From the NCBI GenBank assembly GCA_902362805.1, contig CABIXY010000011.1:3855-67854 (forward strand): a stretch of DNA of 64,000 nucleotides, given 5' to 3'. Below are positions 24,471-32,892 of this stretch, piece after piece. Each line of letters begins with the position of its first letter. The first letter of the stretch is position 1. Below the pieces are notes generated by a model. That model was not told where the DNA came from. It saw nothing but the letters and a program-made list of their open reading frames with translations, and did no database searches. A program made the translations under genes and the position numbers. Source of the stretch: Eubacteriaceae bacterium. GTDB taxonomy: Bacteria > Bacillota > Clostridia > Peptostreptococcales > Anaerovoracaceae.

Positions 24471-25716
24471 AAATATAGTCATTGATGACAGGCTGCAGTC
24501 CTTCTTCTTCTATGTCGTTATACATCTGTGCAAAACTTCGACCGTCGGCAATTTCAAACTGCTCATCACCAGCGTCATCAATCTCCTTTCCTTCGTATTT
24601 CCCTTCATGATCTCCGATACCCGTTGAAACGCCTGCAGAAATCTTTGTGGCAGCAATTTTTACAATGCCGTTTCGAAAGGATTCGTTTTCTCTAGAAGAA
24701 ACGGTAATCCCTACATACGGCAGGAAAATGCGATAAGCGCAAAGTACCTGGCAGAGCTGTCGTTCTCCTACGTCCATGGGATTGATCCGCTCGTTGTTGA
24801 TGATGGGGCGCAGCCTTGGACAGGAAAGGGAAAATTCACCATGAGGGTATTTGCGCTGGAGGTAATACACGTGAAGAGCTGTTGCCAATGCATCTTTTCT
24901 AAAGTCTGACAAACCGAGCAGCGCTGAAAAGCCTACTCCTCTGACCCCTCCCATAAGTGCTCGCTCCTGTGCGTCAAAACGATAAGGAAAGACTCGCTTG
25001 TGCCCCATCAGATGCAGCGTCTCGTACTTGTCCCCATCGTAAGTCTCCTGAAATACAGTGACATAGTCCACGCCACATTCATGAAGATACTCATATTCAT
25101 CCACATTGACGGGATAAATCTCTACGCCGATATTTCGAAAGTATTTGCGTGCAATCTTGCAGGCCTCTCCGATATATTGCACGCTGCTGACTTTGCGGCT
25201 CTCCCCTGTCAAGAGCAAAATCTCTTCCATGCCAGAATCAGCAATGATTTTCATTTCTTTTTCCATTTCTGCATAACTCAGCTTCTTTCTATTGATGTCG
25301 TTGTAACAATTGAAACCGCAGTAAATGCAGTAATTTTCACAATAGTTTGCTATATATAGAGGCGTAAAGATATATACAGTATTCCCAAAATGTCTGCTGG
25401 TTTCCGCTTTTGCCCTATCCGCCATTTTCTCTAGAAAGGGCTGAGCTGCGGGTGACAGCAGGACTTTGAACTCTTCAATTCCGCAGGTTTCCTTTTCAAG
25501 AGCTCGCTTGACGTCATCGGCCGTATATCTGCCATAATCGTAGTCGTTCATCTGGCTTAAAACCCTGCTCATGATGTCAGAGTGAATCTGCTCCATGCCT
25601 TTCATATATTCCATATGGTTCGTCCTCGCTGAAGGATCACTTTCGATGCGATGTTTTTTCTCTAGTGCCTCAGAACTCAATCTCTGTGAGTCAACAAAGA
25701 ATAAGCTATTTTCCAT
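24463..25716 (-). CDS. thiH: 2-iminoacetate synthase ThiH (radical SAM tyrosine lyase)
   Basis: 417 residues. The radical SAM cluster motif is CENYCIYCGF (CxxxCxxC), within the ThiH context FTPLYIANYCENYCIYCGF. Later GEIYPVNVDEYEYLHECGVD-like (VEIYPVNVDEYEYL) and SCPRLRPI support ThiH. It cleaves tyrosine with S-adenosylmethionine to give dehydroglycine for the thiazole ring, the oxygen-independent alternative to ThiO. Starts at 25716 after AGGAGG, 10 bases below thiG. Confidence 0.95.
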   Translation of the reverse strand: MENSLFFVDSQRLSSEALEKKHRIESDPSARTNHMEYMKGMEQIHSDIMSRVLSQMNDYDYGRYTADDVKRALEKETCGIEEFKVLLSPAAQPFLEKMADRAKAETSRHFGNTVYIFTPLYIANYCENYCIYCGFNCYNDINRKKLSYAEMEKEMKIIADSGMEEILLLTGESRKVSSVQYIGEACKIARKYFRNIGVEIYPVNVDEYEYLHECGVDYVTVFQETYDGDKYETLHLMGHKRVFPYRFDAQERALMGGVRGVGFSALLGLSDFRKDALATALHVYYLQRKYPHGEFSLSCPRLRPIINNERINPMDVGERQLCQVLCAYRIFLPYVGITVSSRENESFRNGIVKIAATKISAGVSTGIGDHEGKYEGKEIDDAGDEQFEIADGRSFAQMYNDIEEEGLQPVINDYIYV

Positions 25717-25726
25717 CTCTTTCCTC

Positions 25727-26497
25727 CTAATCTCTCAAAAAGCCTGTCAACGGATCTGAAGCCGCCGCACCTCTTTCCAGAACACGCCCCAGTCCTGATA
25801 AATAGGCATCTCTGCCCGCTTCAATAGCCTGGCGGAAGGCAGAAGCCATGGCTGGAATATCGCCGGCTGTGGCGATAGCTGTGTTTGCCATTACCGCCGC
25901 TGCGCCCATTTCCATCACTTCGCAGGCCTGTGATGGCTTCCCAATGCCTGCGTCAACAATAATCGGCAGGTCTATTTCATCAATCAAGATTTGCAAGAAA
26001 GCTCTTGTAGCCAGTCCTTTGTTGGACCCGATGGGGGCAGCCAGAGGCATCACCGCCGCTGCACCAGCATTGACCAAATCTCTTGCGGCATAAAGGTCGG
26101 GATACATGTAGGGCAGTACGACAAATCCTTCTTTTGCCAGTATTTCTGTCGCTTTGACAGTTTCTACATTGTCTGGTAACAGGTATTTGCTGTCTTTCAT
26201 AATCTCGATTTTGACGAAATCGCCGCATCCTAACTCTCTGGACATTCTAGCGATTCTGACTGCTTCCTCCGCATTTCTGGCTCCGGAGGTATTTGGCAGA
26301 AGGGTTATATTCTCAGGTATGTAATCCAGAATATTTTCACTTTCTCTGGTGTTGGTTCTTCTCACTGCCAAAGTTATAATTTCAGCCTCTGCCTGCTCCA
26401 CAGCTGCTTTGATCAGCTCCATGGAATATTTGCCTGAGCCTAAGATAAATCTTGAAGAAAATTCTTTTCCTCCTAATACGAATGTGTCTTTTTTCAT
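25727..26497 (-). CDS. thiG: Thiazole synthase ThiG
   Basis: 256 residues. [73 protein letters not shown] and [32 protein letters not shown] are the ThiG landmarks, including the Schiff-base Lys. It joins DXP, ThiS thiocarboxylate and dehydroglycine into the thiazole. The ATG at 26497 overlaps the thiF stop as ATGA, so the two are coupled; a longer frame exists but would sit inside thiF. Confidence 0.96.
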   Translation of the reverse strand: MKKDTFVLGGKEFSSRFILGSGKYSMELIKAAVEQAEAEIITLAVRRTNTRESENILDYIPENITLLPNTSGARNAEEAVRIARMSRELGCGDFVKIEIMKDSKYLLPDNVETVKATEILAKEGFVVLPYMYPDLYAARDLVNAGAAAVMPLAAPIGSNKGLATRAFLQILIDEIDLPIIVDAGIGKPSQACEVMEMGAAAVMANTAIATAGDIPAMASAFRQAIEAGRDAYLSGLGRVLERGAAASDPLTGFLRD

Positions 26498-27132
26498 CGT
26501 ACATCTTCCTTTCCTAAAATAAGTCTCACAATCATATTTGCTTGGTGAGCTCCACAAATCATGACTCGCGGTGCCATCAAGCCGTATTCCCTGCAGATTT
26601 CTGATTCTCCATCGCCGCAGAGATAAAAGTGAGATGTAATCTTTCTCGTCTGAATTGCATTGCTGTCTCCAAAGCCTGCCATTCCAGAGGCTCCTACCAG
26701 ATATTTCCCCGGTAATTTCTCCAAAACACAGTTTACCAGCATGGCTTTCTCTTCCGCTGCATCAAAGGCTTCACAGATATACATGTCCTCTGACAGGAGC
26801 TCTGATATGTTTTCTTCCGTCAGCCTGACAAAATCAATGCGAATCTGGCTATAAGGGGAAAACCGCAGAATTTCATCTCGCAAGGCCTCTGGTTTAGGCT
26901 TGCCCAAATCACATAACGCATATTGCTGTCGGTTCAAATTTGAGAGGTCTACACAGTCAAAATCAATCAGGTGCAATCTGCTTATGCCAGTTCTTGCAAG
27001 GGCGATGGCGATGGCTGAACCCAATCCGCCTAGGCCGCAGACGGCAACTTTAGCTGCCGAAAGCTTATCCTGTATAGGTTTGGTATGGCGTCGTTCCAAA
27101 GTGTTTTTAAGTTCTTCTTTCGTTGGTATCAC
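26494..27132 (-). CDS. thiF: ThiF-type sulfur-carrier adenylyltransferase
   Basis: 212 residues with the E1-like fold: [21 protein letters not shown] nucleotide loop, [17 protein letters not shown], and [13 protein letters not shown]. It activates the C-terminal glycine of ThiS by adenylation. It starts with GTG at 27132, two bases after the thiS stop and nine after a GGAGG that lies inside the last thiS codons. There is no rhodanese-like extension and only scattered cysteines, so the sulfur donor is separate. Confidence 0.92.
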   Translation of the reverse strand: MIPTKEELKNTLERRHTKPIQDKLSAAKVAVCGLGGLGSAIAIALARTGISRLHLIDFDCVDLSNLNRQQYALCDLGKPKPEALRDEILRFSPYSQIRIDFVRLTEENISELLSEDMYICEAFDAAEEKAMLVNCVLEKLPGKYLVGASGMAGFGDSNAIQTRKITSHFYLCGDGESEICREYGLMAPRVMICGAHQANMIVRLILGKEDVR

Positions 27133-27134
27133 AA

Positions 27135-27329
27135 TCAGCCACCTCCTACAAAACTCACAATTTCTATTTTATCGCCATCACAGATAACTTTCGTCTCATA
27201 ACTTGTCTTTACAACGATTTCCCCGTTGCACTCTACTGCAATCCGTCTCAGCGGATATTCAGTCTCTTTCAGATATTCCATCAAAGTCTTTCCTTCTGCA
27301 TCAGTCTCTCTGCCGTTAATCTTTACCAT
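27135..27329 (-). CDS. thiS: Sulfur carrier protein ThiS
   Basis: 64 residues with the beta-grasp pattern MVKINGRETDAEGKTLMEYL, RIAVECNGEIVVK and the C-terminal IVSFVGGG ending in the required Gly-Gly. It carries the thiocarboxylate sulfur to ThiG. Start at 27329 set by GGGAG; a longer frame upstream contains the terminator hairpin and is discarded. First gene of the operon. Confidence 0.93.
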   Translation of the reverse strand: MVKINGRETDAEGKTLMEYLKETEYPLRRIAVECNGEIVVKTSYETKVICDGDKIEIVSFVGGG

Positions 27330-27394
27330 GGTGTATGATTCTCCCTTCTGCTGTCTTAGGCATATAACGTCTCGTTCAGCTCCCGCATGCAAAC

Positions 27395-27449
27395 AAAAAA
27401 GCCACACAAAGACTCGCACCCGTGGTGGTGCGCCCCTTTGTGTGGCTTT
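27395..27449 (-). terminator. Strong terminator between the coiled-coil gene and thiS
   Basis: AAGCCACACAAAG pairs perfectly with CTTTGTGTGGCTT, with a second nested hairpin CGCACC/GGTGCG, and TTTTTTG follows on the minus strand. It ends the coiled-coil transcript about 70 bases before thiS. I found no thi-box sequence, so a TPP-controlled attenuator is not supported, though a short leader remains between it and thiS. Confidence 0.8.
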
Positions 27450-27515
27450 AAAGTCAACACTCTTTTACTATTTTATAATTCTATGCGGTCAAAGTCAAGT
27501 CCTTGCCTGCCAGAA

Positions 27516-28010
27516 TCAGCAGCACGATTTGCATTTCTTTAATTTTTCATCGTGCTCACTGACGATCTTCTTGAGCACCTCTACATCCTCGCAAACCAGG
27601 TCCACCTTGTCTGCCGACATTTGATACCGAAACGAAGTGTCCAGATAGCATGTCTCGATATTGGCCAGACCCGGCACAATCCTGGTTTCCTGACAGATTT
27701 TTAGCTTCATCAGTTCGCTGTTCATACGCTTCAGCTCCAGCTTCATCCAGTTGACGTCCTTCTCTAAGCTGGCAACTCTCTTCTCCAGATCGGCAAATCT
27801 GGTTTCCAGGTTCGTCATACGATCTTCCAGGTTTGTCATACGGTCTTCCAAGTTCGTCATACAATTTTCCAGGTTCGTCATACAATCTTCCAGATTAGCC
27901 ACCCGGTCTTCCACTGCATCCAATTTTTTCCCGATAGGCTGCAGCTTCGTATCTAGCTTGGTATCCATCATTTGCGAAAGTGCTAATAAGTCTTCATTGG
28001 TCAAAGTCAT
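27516..28010 (-). CDS. Coiled-coil protein with heptad MTNLEDR repeats
   Basis: 164 residues. Residues 35-85 consist of back-to-back heptads (NLEDCMT, NLENCMT, NLEDRMT, NLEDRMT, NLETRFA, DLEKRVA), a near-perfect coiled coil encoded by 21-bp DNA repeats. A second helical part follows (WMKLELKRMNSELMKLK) and the protein ends KKCKSCC with three cysteines in the last five residues. There is no signal peptide or membrane helix. No function is known; a structural or oligomerising role is likely. The start at 28010 follows GGGAGG. Stand-alone gene bounded by terminators. Confidence 0.75.
   Translation of the reverse strand: MTLTNEDLLALSQMMDTKLDTKLQPIGKKLDAVEDRVANLEDCMTNLENCMTNLEDRMTNLEDRMTNLETRFADLEKRVASLEKDVNWMKLELKRMNSELMKLKICQETRIVPGLANIETCYLDTSFRYQMSADKVDLVCEDVEVLKKIVSEHDEKLKKCKSCC
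27801..27897. repeat. 21-bp tandem repeats inside the coiled-coil gene
   Basis: About five copies of a 21-bp unit related to TTCCAGGTTCGTCATACGATC encode the MTNLEDR/C heptads. Copies differ by one to three bases, so this is likely a length-variable coding repeat. Confidence 0.8.
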
Positions 28011-28162
28011 AAAATTCCTCCCTTCCAATGCGGCATAGGTATCTTCCTTTAATTAAAATAAGCATAGCACATTCGTATGGGGAGTTCCAGTTGTTTTTGC
28101 TCTCATAAAAGAAGTAATACTATTTTGATTTTCCCCTTTAAGTCATTCACTACTCCCCTACA

Positions 28163-28206
28163 AATAAAAAAAATATAGCCAACTGTGCTTGCGGACACAG
28201 TTGGCT
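28163..28206 (-). terminator. Terminator of the alanine dehydrogenase-like gene
   Basis: AGCCAACTGTG pairs with CACAGTTGGCT and the minus strand continues ATATTTTTTTT, about 15 bases after the stop at 28223. Confidence 0.88.
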
Positions 28207-28222
28207 GATTATCATTCTATTT

Positions 28223-29389
28223 TTAGAATTCTGGGTAGAAATTATCCGATCTAGTAATTGTTGTCTTCGGCGCAGGATCCAGCGTCTTATCTGCAATTCC
28301 GAGGATGACTTCTGGCTGTACCCAAGGTCTGTCTTGAATCCCACTGGTCTCCTCGTGAGTCAAATATCCCTTATACGCAGTCAGACTCCGTCTCAGATAA
28401 CCATTTTTAACACATGCTTTCTCTAAGCCTTCGTTCATGATAGACTGGAAGTGTGGCAGTACGGAGGCGGCATACGCCACAGAGGCAGAACCTGCAATCG
28501 CCCCTGGAATATTGCTGACACAGTAATGTACGACACCCTCTTCGATATATATGGGATCGTCATGTGTGGTTTCGTGAAAGGTTTCGATACAGCCATAATC
28601 GTTACTTACGTCAACGATGACCGAACCCCTGCGCATCGAGGCCACCATCTTCCGATCAATCATAAAGTCCGCAGCATTCTTCGGCCATCTGACACAGTTG
28701 ATGACCAAATCTGTCGTTGGCAGTTCCTTCGCGATATTGTATTTATTAGATATAACGGTGTTTACTTTTCCGTCATATTTTGCGGAAATCTCACGCAGTG
28801 CTCCAATATTCACATCGGCTACAGTAACCCAAGCCCCCATAGTCTGAAGCACTTCAATGGCACCTTTACCAACGGTTCCACAGCCGCATACTAATGCTTT
28901 GATGCCCGGAGCTGCGCCCAGACCGCTGACAAATTTCCCACTGCCACCGTTAGTGCTCATCATGGACCAAAGACCCATAAAGGCACCGGCTTTGCCTGCC
29001 GCCTCACAGTTTGGAGAACCGTATCTATGAGAATCTTCTGCTGTAATGGCAATGACTTTCTTCTCAAGCAAGGCATCGACCTCTTCCTTGTGAGCCGCCG
29101 GATGGATGCAGCAGTAGATCAACTGTCCCTCTCTCATCAATTCATATTCACTCGCTTCTATTTCCTTGACCTTTGCCACGAAATCACAGGTCTGCCAAAT
29201 TTCCTCATTTCCCATCGTAATCGTCGCTCCAGCCTTTTCGTATTCCTCGTCATCAAAACCAGCAGCGTAACCAGCCTTACTTGCCACATATACGTCATGT
29301 CCATCTTCTGTCAGAATGCTGACCTCTGCGGGCGTCGCTACAACACGGTACTCCCCGTTTTTAATGTCTTTTAATACGCCAAATTTCAT
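28223..29389 (-). CDS. Alanine dehydrogenase-like (AlaDH/PNT family)
   Basis: 388 residues. The N-terminal catalytic domain (FGVLKDIKNGEYRVVATPAE, ASKAGYAAGFDDEEYEKAGA) and the NAD-binding domain (GIKALVCGCGTVGKGAIEVL, VTVADVN) match the alanine dehydrogenase / transhydrogenase family, which deaminates L-alanine to pyruvate with NAD. It is rather divergent from classical Ald, so another amino acid is possible. A -24/-12 promoter at 29480-29495 and a nearby sigma-54 activator gene suggest induction by an amino acid. Since ornithine cleavage yields alanine, it could recycle that product. Start at 29389 follows GGAAAGGAAG. Confidence 0.8.
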   Translation of the reverse strand: MKFGVLKDIKNGEYRVVATPAEVSILTEDGHDVYVASKAGYAAGFDDEEYEKAGATITMGNEEIWQTCDFVAKVKEIEASEYELMREGQLIYCCIHPAAHKEEVDALLEKKVIAITAEDSHRYGSPNCEAAGKAGAFMGLWSMMSTNGGSGKFVSGLGAAPGIKALVCGCGTVGKGAIEVLQTMGAWVTVADVNIGALREISAKYDGKVNTVISNKYNIAKELPTTDLVINCVRWPKNAADFMIDRKMVASMRRGSVIVDVSNDYGCIETFHETTHDDPIYIEEGVVHYCVSNIPGAIAGSASVAYAASVLPHFQSIMNEGLEKACVKNGYLRRSLTAYKGYLTHEETSGIQDRPWVQPEVILGIADKTLDPAPKTTITRSDNFYPEF

Positions 29390-29479
29390 TTCTATACTTC
29401 CTTTCCCCTTGCCTCCATGGACAAAACCCATCACAGAAGGCAACAATATGTGCGATAATATTTACTGTCATATTCTAAC

Positions 29480-29495
29480 TGCAAATGCTGTGCCA
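29480..29495 (-). promoter_or_regulatory. Sigma-54 promoter of the alanine dehydrogenase-like gene
   Basis: The minus strand reads TGGCACAGCATTTGCA, matching the -24/-12 consensus TGGCAC-N5-TTGC with the correct spacing, 91 bases before the ATG. Confidence 0.85.
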
Positions 29496-29509
29496 TCCTA
29501 TATGTGAAT

Positions 29510-29536
29510 AAAAACGTTGAACAATCAACGTTTTTA
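29510..29536. terminator. Bidirectional terminator of the sigma-54 activator gene
   Basis: AAAAACGTTGA pairs with TCAACGTTTTT around a short loop, giving a hairpin with T tracts on both strands between the activator stop (29595) and the sigma-54 promoter. Confidence 0.75.
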
Positions 29537-29555
29537 TCATTATCATTTCACAAAA

Positions 29556-29592
29556 GTGCCAATTTATGAGCGGGTTCGGCTAACAAATTGGC
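29556..29592. promoter_or_regulatory. Candidate activator site upstream of the alanine dehydrogenase-like gene
   Basis: GTGCCAATTT (29556-29565) recurs at 32661-32670 upstream of nhaC, in both cases 60-80 bp above a sigma-54 promoter. Here GCCAATTT has an exact inverted partner AAATTGGC at 29585-29592. This suggests an enhancer site for the activator encoded at 29595-30986. Confidence 0.5.
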
Positions 29593-29594
29593 GT

Positions 29595-30986
29595 TTAGCG
29601 GATTTGGTATTCCTTTACTTTGCGGCTCAAAGTCTGCCTTGGAACCCCTAATACCGCAGCCGCCCTGGTAATATTCCCTTCTGTCTTCTGAAGAACGTTT
29701 TTTATGATATTTCGCTCATAGTCTGCTACCAGGTCAGTCAGCGGCATATCGCCGTCTTCAAAGTCAGCTGTCTTCTTGTCCAGCATATGAAGCCTGCTTT
29801 CAATATGGCGCAGTTCCAAAATATCCGCATGATCCTCTGCCATGCCTACGCCGTAGGCTACTGTATTTTCCAGCTCTCTCACGTTACCATTCCACTGATA
29901 TTGCCCCAATTCCTCATAAAGCTTTTTTGAGACCTTATGGATATTTTTCCCAAACAAATTATTGTACTTACTGATAAAATAATTCGTCAATAGGGGAATA
30001 TCTTTTTTTCGTTCTCGCAGCGGCGGTATCTCCAGAACCATCACTGCCAATCTATAATACAGATCCATCCTGAACCTTCCCTCTGCTACAATCTTTGCAG
30101 GTTTTTCATTAGTAGAGGAAATGATGCGGACATCGACCTTTTTTATTTGTTTTTCACCAACCCTTCTGAACGTTCCGTCTTGAATCACTCTGAGAATTTT
30201 AGGCTGCAGTTCAAGGGGCATAGAATTGATTTCGTCTAAAAAAAGCGTCCCCCCATTAGCCAGTTCCAACAGTCCCATGTTATCTACCGCGCCCGTAAAA
30301 GCGCCTTTTGATGTGCCAAAAAGAATGCTCTCCATCAGATTAGCCGGTATGGACGCACAGTTTTGTACGACAAAAGGCTTGCCCTCTCTCTTACCGGCGT
30401 TGTGCAGGGAGTGAGCCACAAGTTCTTTACCAGTCCCTGTTTCTCCATAAATCAATACAGGCATGTCTGTCTTGGCCAATTTGACGATGTTATCCCTCAA
30501 TTCTAACATTTTGCTGTCACAAGTCTGAATATCCTCTATCCTATACCTGGCTTCATCAGAGATGTGTCCCAGACTTTCCACATTGTTATAAGCAAAGAGG
30601 ACTTCATCCATAATCTCAACTCCATCAAGTGCCTGCTGCTCATTTCCAGATACAGACAGATCGATAGCACCTACCACAGTGCGCCCAGATTTGATCGGTA
30701 TGGACAAGGAAGTAATTTCGATGGGTTCCCGATCTGCGCTTTTAATAATCTGGTTCTCCATGTAAACCGGCATACCCCTTTGCATTGCAATATAAGCGGT
30801 ACTGGAGCTTTCATCGAGATTCTCGTAAATGTCGAGAAACTTCTTTCCGACAACCTCGTAGTTCTCATCTTTCGTATCCAATTTGTTGTTAAACTTGGCT
30901 GAGAAAAGAATCTCGCCCTCCACGTTGATAATCGTAATCCCCTCTATATATCCTTTGCCGTTAAAAAGCTTGTTTATAAAATCCAT
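29595..30986 (-). CDS. Sigma-54-dependent transcriptional activator (PAS, AAA+, Fis-type HTH)
   Basis: 463 residues. An N-terminal sensory part of about 130 residues has PAS-like features (GYIEGITIINVEGEILFSAK). The AAA+ domain shows the Walker A loop GETGTGKE, the sigma-54 contact loop GAFTGA, the Walker B GGTLFLDEI, and the arginine-finger region FRMDLYYRL. The C-terminus ends with ITRAAAVLGVPRQTLSRKVK, a Fis-type helix-turn-helix. There is no receiver domain, so it senses a small molecule. The start at 30986 follows GGGAGAAG. Flanked by two sigma-54 promoters (29480 and 32574) that share an upstream motif, it probably activates both. Confidence 0.92.
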   Translation of the reverse strand: MDFINKLFNGKGYIEGITIINVEGEILFSAKFNNKLDTKDENYEVVGKKFLDIYENLDESSSTAYIAMQRGMPVYMENQIIKSADREPIEITSLSIPIKSGRTVVGAIDLSVSGNEQQALDGVEIMDEVLFAYNNVESLGHISDEARYRIEDIQTCDSKMLELRDNIVKLAKTDMPVLIYGETGTGKELVAHSLHNAGKREGKPFVVQNCASIPANLMESILFGTSKGAFTGAVDNMGLLELANGGTLFLDEINSMPLELQPKILRVIQDGTFRRVGEKQIKKVDVRIISSTNEKPAKIVAEGRFRMDLYYRLAVMVLEIPPLRERKKDIPLLTNYFISKYNNLFGKNIHKVSKKLYEELGQYQWNGNVRELENTVAYGVGMAEDHADILELRHIESRLHMLDKKTADFEDGDMPLTDLVADYERNIIKNVLQKTEGNITRAAAVLGVPRQTLSRKVKEYQIR

Positions 30987-31021
30987 GGCACTTCTCCCTT
31001 GCATCCAATTATGGTATCTTT

Positions 31022-31050
31022 ATTGTACTTCGTCTTTGAAAAGGAGTCAA
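31022..31050 (-). promoter_or_regulatory. Sigma-A promoter of the activator gene
   Basis: TTGACT (31050-31045) and TACAAT (31027-31022) lie 17 bases apart on the minus strand, directly after the nhaC terminator and 36 bases before the activator ATG. The activator is therefore probably made constitutively. Confidence 0.75.
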
Positions 31051-31052
31051 AT

Positions 31053-31092
31053 CAAAAAGGCGAAAACCGCCTCCTTATGAGACGGTTCGCCT
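31053..31092 (-). terminator. Terminator of nhaC (ornithine island)
   Basis: AGGCGAACCG pairs with CGGTTTTCGCCT on the minus strand, followed by TTTTTGATTTG. Confidence 0.8.
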
Positions 31093-31128
31093 GTGATCGA
31101 TAAATGGATTAATTATTAAGATGTACGA

Positions 31129-32535
31129 TTATAAGGAAGTAAAGCCCAGAATTAAATATCCGATGACTGCCAGTGCACCGCAGATCAGCGAGTACGGCAG
31201 CTGGGTCTTTACGTGGTCTATATGGTCAGCTCCTGCACCCGTGGATGCCAAAATCGTAGTGTCTGACAGTGGTGAGCAGTGGTCTCCGAACACGCCGCCG
31301 CCAGCGACTGCGGCAAAGCAGGCAACGACCAGTGTGGTCATCGTATCATTGGTATATGCAAAAGCGAGTGGTAGTGCAATCGGCATGCAGATAGCAAAGG
31401 TACCCCATGAGGACCCGGTTGCGAAAGCCATGACGGCAGCAACGACAAAGATGATCGCTGGCAGCACAGCAGGTGACAAGAAGCTTTCACAGTTTTCGAT
31501 GATATAATTAGCAGTCCCCATATCAGTAGACAGCTTGTTTACAGAATAAGCAAGCGCCAGCAGCGTTACGGCAGGCACACCGCTTTTGATACCCTGAGTA
31601 ACTGTATCCATGACTTCCCTAAATGGAATTCCCTGAATTAGCATGCTGATTGCCATAAAGATCACTACGCCCAGGAATACTTCCATAGTCTTCGCAGACT
31701 TTAATATGAAAAATGTCGCCATAGCACCTACGATAATCAGAATGACTGGCAGCACGAAGTTCAAAAATACTTTTGGAGCGATGCCTGGATAAGGCTTCAT
31801 CTCCAGCAGTTCCTTTCCAATCAGAGGTGTCGCTCCATCTCGGAGAACTTTGCCTTCGTTGATGGCTCTCAGTTCTGCTTTCTTCATCGGACCAAAGTCT
31901 TTGACAATACCGCTAGCGACCAATCCCACCATGATTACTGCAAACAGCGGATAGAAATTAAGCGGGATAGCCTTGATGAATAATCTCTGTGCATCTGACT
32001 GTGACACGATACAGCCGACACCTACGGCTAATCCCATCAAGTATGCAGCCCAGCCCGTAATGGGCACCAGCACGCTGACTGGCGCAGCCGTAGAATCTGC
32101 TATGTAAGATAACTTTTCCTTAGAAATCTTTGCTCTGTCAGAGATATCTCTCATAACGGTTCCCACGAACAGCGGGGAGAAAGAGTCTGAAAAGTAAACA
32201 AAAATTCCTAAAAACCAGGCGAGAAGCTGCACGCCTTTTCTTTTTAAATTTTTGCTGTGCACCCAGTCTGAAAAAGCCTGAATGGCACCTGTCTTGTGGA
32301 AAAATGCTACGATAATTGCGATATAAAGATTGAGCAGCATAACCCAAGAAAAGCCAGTAGTACCTGTGGCCTCTTTAATCAAGGTCGGCAGTCCCATAAT
32401 GCCCTGACCCGCCGCCAAAGTACCTACCAGACACGCCGCAATCAACGCTACGATGGTATTCTTGGTAGCAAAAGATAATACGATTGCGATGATAGCCGGC
32501 AATAGGGATATCCAGCCCATTGTTTCAAGATCCAT
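31129..32535 (-). CDS. nhaC: NhaC family antiporter of the ornithine island
   Basis: 468 residues, about 11-12 membrane helices. GGGVFGDHCSPLSDTTILAS and ATGSSWGTFAICMPIALPL are the NhaC signatures; the related DSFSPLFVGTVMRDISDRAK and ADSTAAPVSVLVPITGWAAY lie in the N-terminal half. NhaC-family genes accompany ornithine-fermentation clusters in other clostridia, where they may exchange sodium, protons or an amino acid. AAAGGAGG ribosome-binding site at ideal spacing from the ATG at 32535; a sigma-54 promoter lies 39 bases upstream of the start. Direction and substrate of transport are unknown. Confidence 0.88.
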   Translation of the reverse strand: MDLETMGWISLLPAIIAIVLSFATKNTIVALIAACLVGTLAAGQGIMGLPTLIKEATGTTGFSWVMLLNLYIAIIVAFFHKTGAIQAFSDWVHSKNLKRKGVQLLAWFLGIFVYFSDSFSPLFVGTVMRDISDRAKISKEKLSYIADSTAAPVSVLVPITGWAAYLMGLAVGVGCIVSQSDAQRLFIKAIPLNFYPLFAVIMVGLVASGIVKDFGPMKKAELRAINEGKVLRDGATPLIGKELLEMKPYPGIAPKVFLNFVLPVILIIVGAMATFFILKSAKTMEVFLGVVIFMAISMLIQGIPFREVMDTVTQGIKSGVPAVTLLALAYSVNKLSTDMGTANYIIENCESFLSPAVLPAIIFVVAAVMAFATGSSWGTFAICMPIALPLAFAYTNDTMTTLVVACFAAVAGGGVFGDHCSPLSDTTILASTGAGADHIDHVKTQLPYSLICGALAVIGYLILGFTSL

Positions 32536-32573
32536 AAAATAAACCTCCTTTGTACGTTCTGCTACATATATAT

Positions 32574-32589
32574 TGCAAATTATATGCCA
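32574..32589 (-). promoter_or_regulatory. Sigma-54 promoter of nhaC
   Basis: TGGCATATAATTTGCA on the minus strand fits the -24 (TGGCA) and -12 (TTGCA) elements with exact spacing, 39 bases before the nhaC ATG. Confidence 0.82.
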
Positions 32590-32660
32590 CATTTAGACAA
32601 TTCGCGACATGTTGGAATTGGAAGGTTTCACTCATAGCGCTATTTCTTTTTCTCATCAGT

Positions 32661-32695
32661 GTGCCAATTTTTGGGTCATCAATGCCCAAATCTGG
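32661..32695. promoter_or_regulatory. Candidate activator site upstream of nhaC
   Basis: GTGCCAATTT at 32661 is identical to the element at 29556. It is followed by TTTGGG-N9-CCCAAA (32670-32690), an inverted repeat 80-100 bp above the -24 element. The remaining orr-nhaC gap (32536-32892) holds only this, the promoter and the orr terminator. Confidence 0.5.
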
Positions 32696-32772
32696 TCTTT
32701 TCTTTCTTGAAGACTGTTCCCTCCTGGAATGCCCCTGCTGCGAAAAGACCTTGGAAATTATAGTAATATGGT

Positions 32773-32806
32773 AAAAAAAACAGAGCATACCCTTCGTACA
32801 CCCTGT
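32773..32806 (-). terminator. Terminator of the orr transcript
   Basis: On the minus strand ACAGGGTGTAC pairs, with several G-U pairs, with GTATGCTCTGT and is followed by eight T. It separates orr from the sigma-54-controlled nhaC. Confidence 0.75.
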
Positions 32807-32892
32807 TATTCATTCATCTTGTCGCTCTGCTAATGTCCCACTTTGCTTAACTTAATGACATTGCTTACGAAATCTCATTCTTCAATTACATC

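Noticed and set aside
27330..27450. Possible TPP riboswitch in front of the thiS operon
   Set aside because: The conserved thi-box blocks (CUGAGA and the ACCUGAU-type region) are not visible; the structure is a simple terminator of the coiled-coil gene with a T tract.
32550..32788. Small open frames upstream of nhaC
   Set aside because: They overlap the sigma-54 promoter and candidate enhancer and have no coding features.
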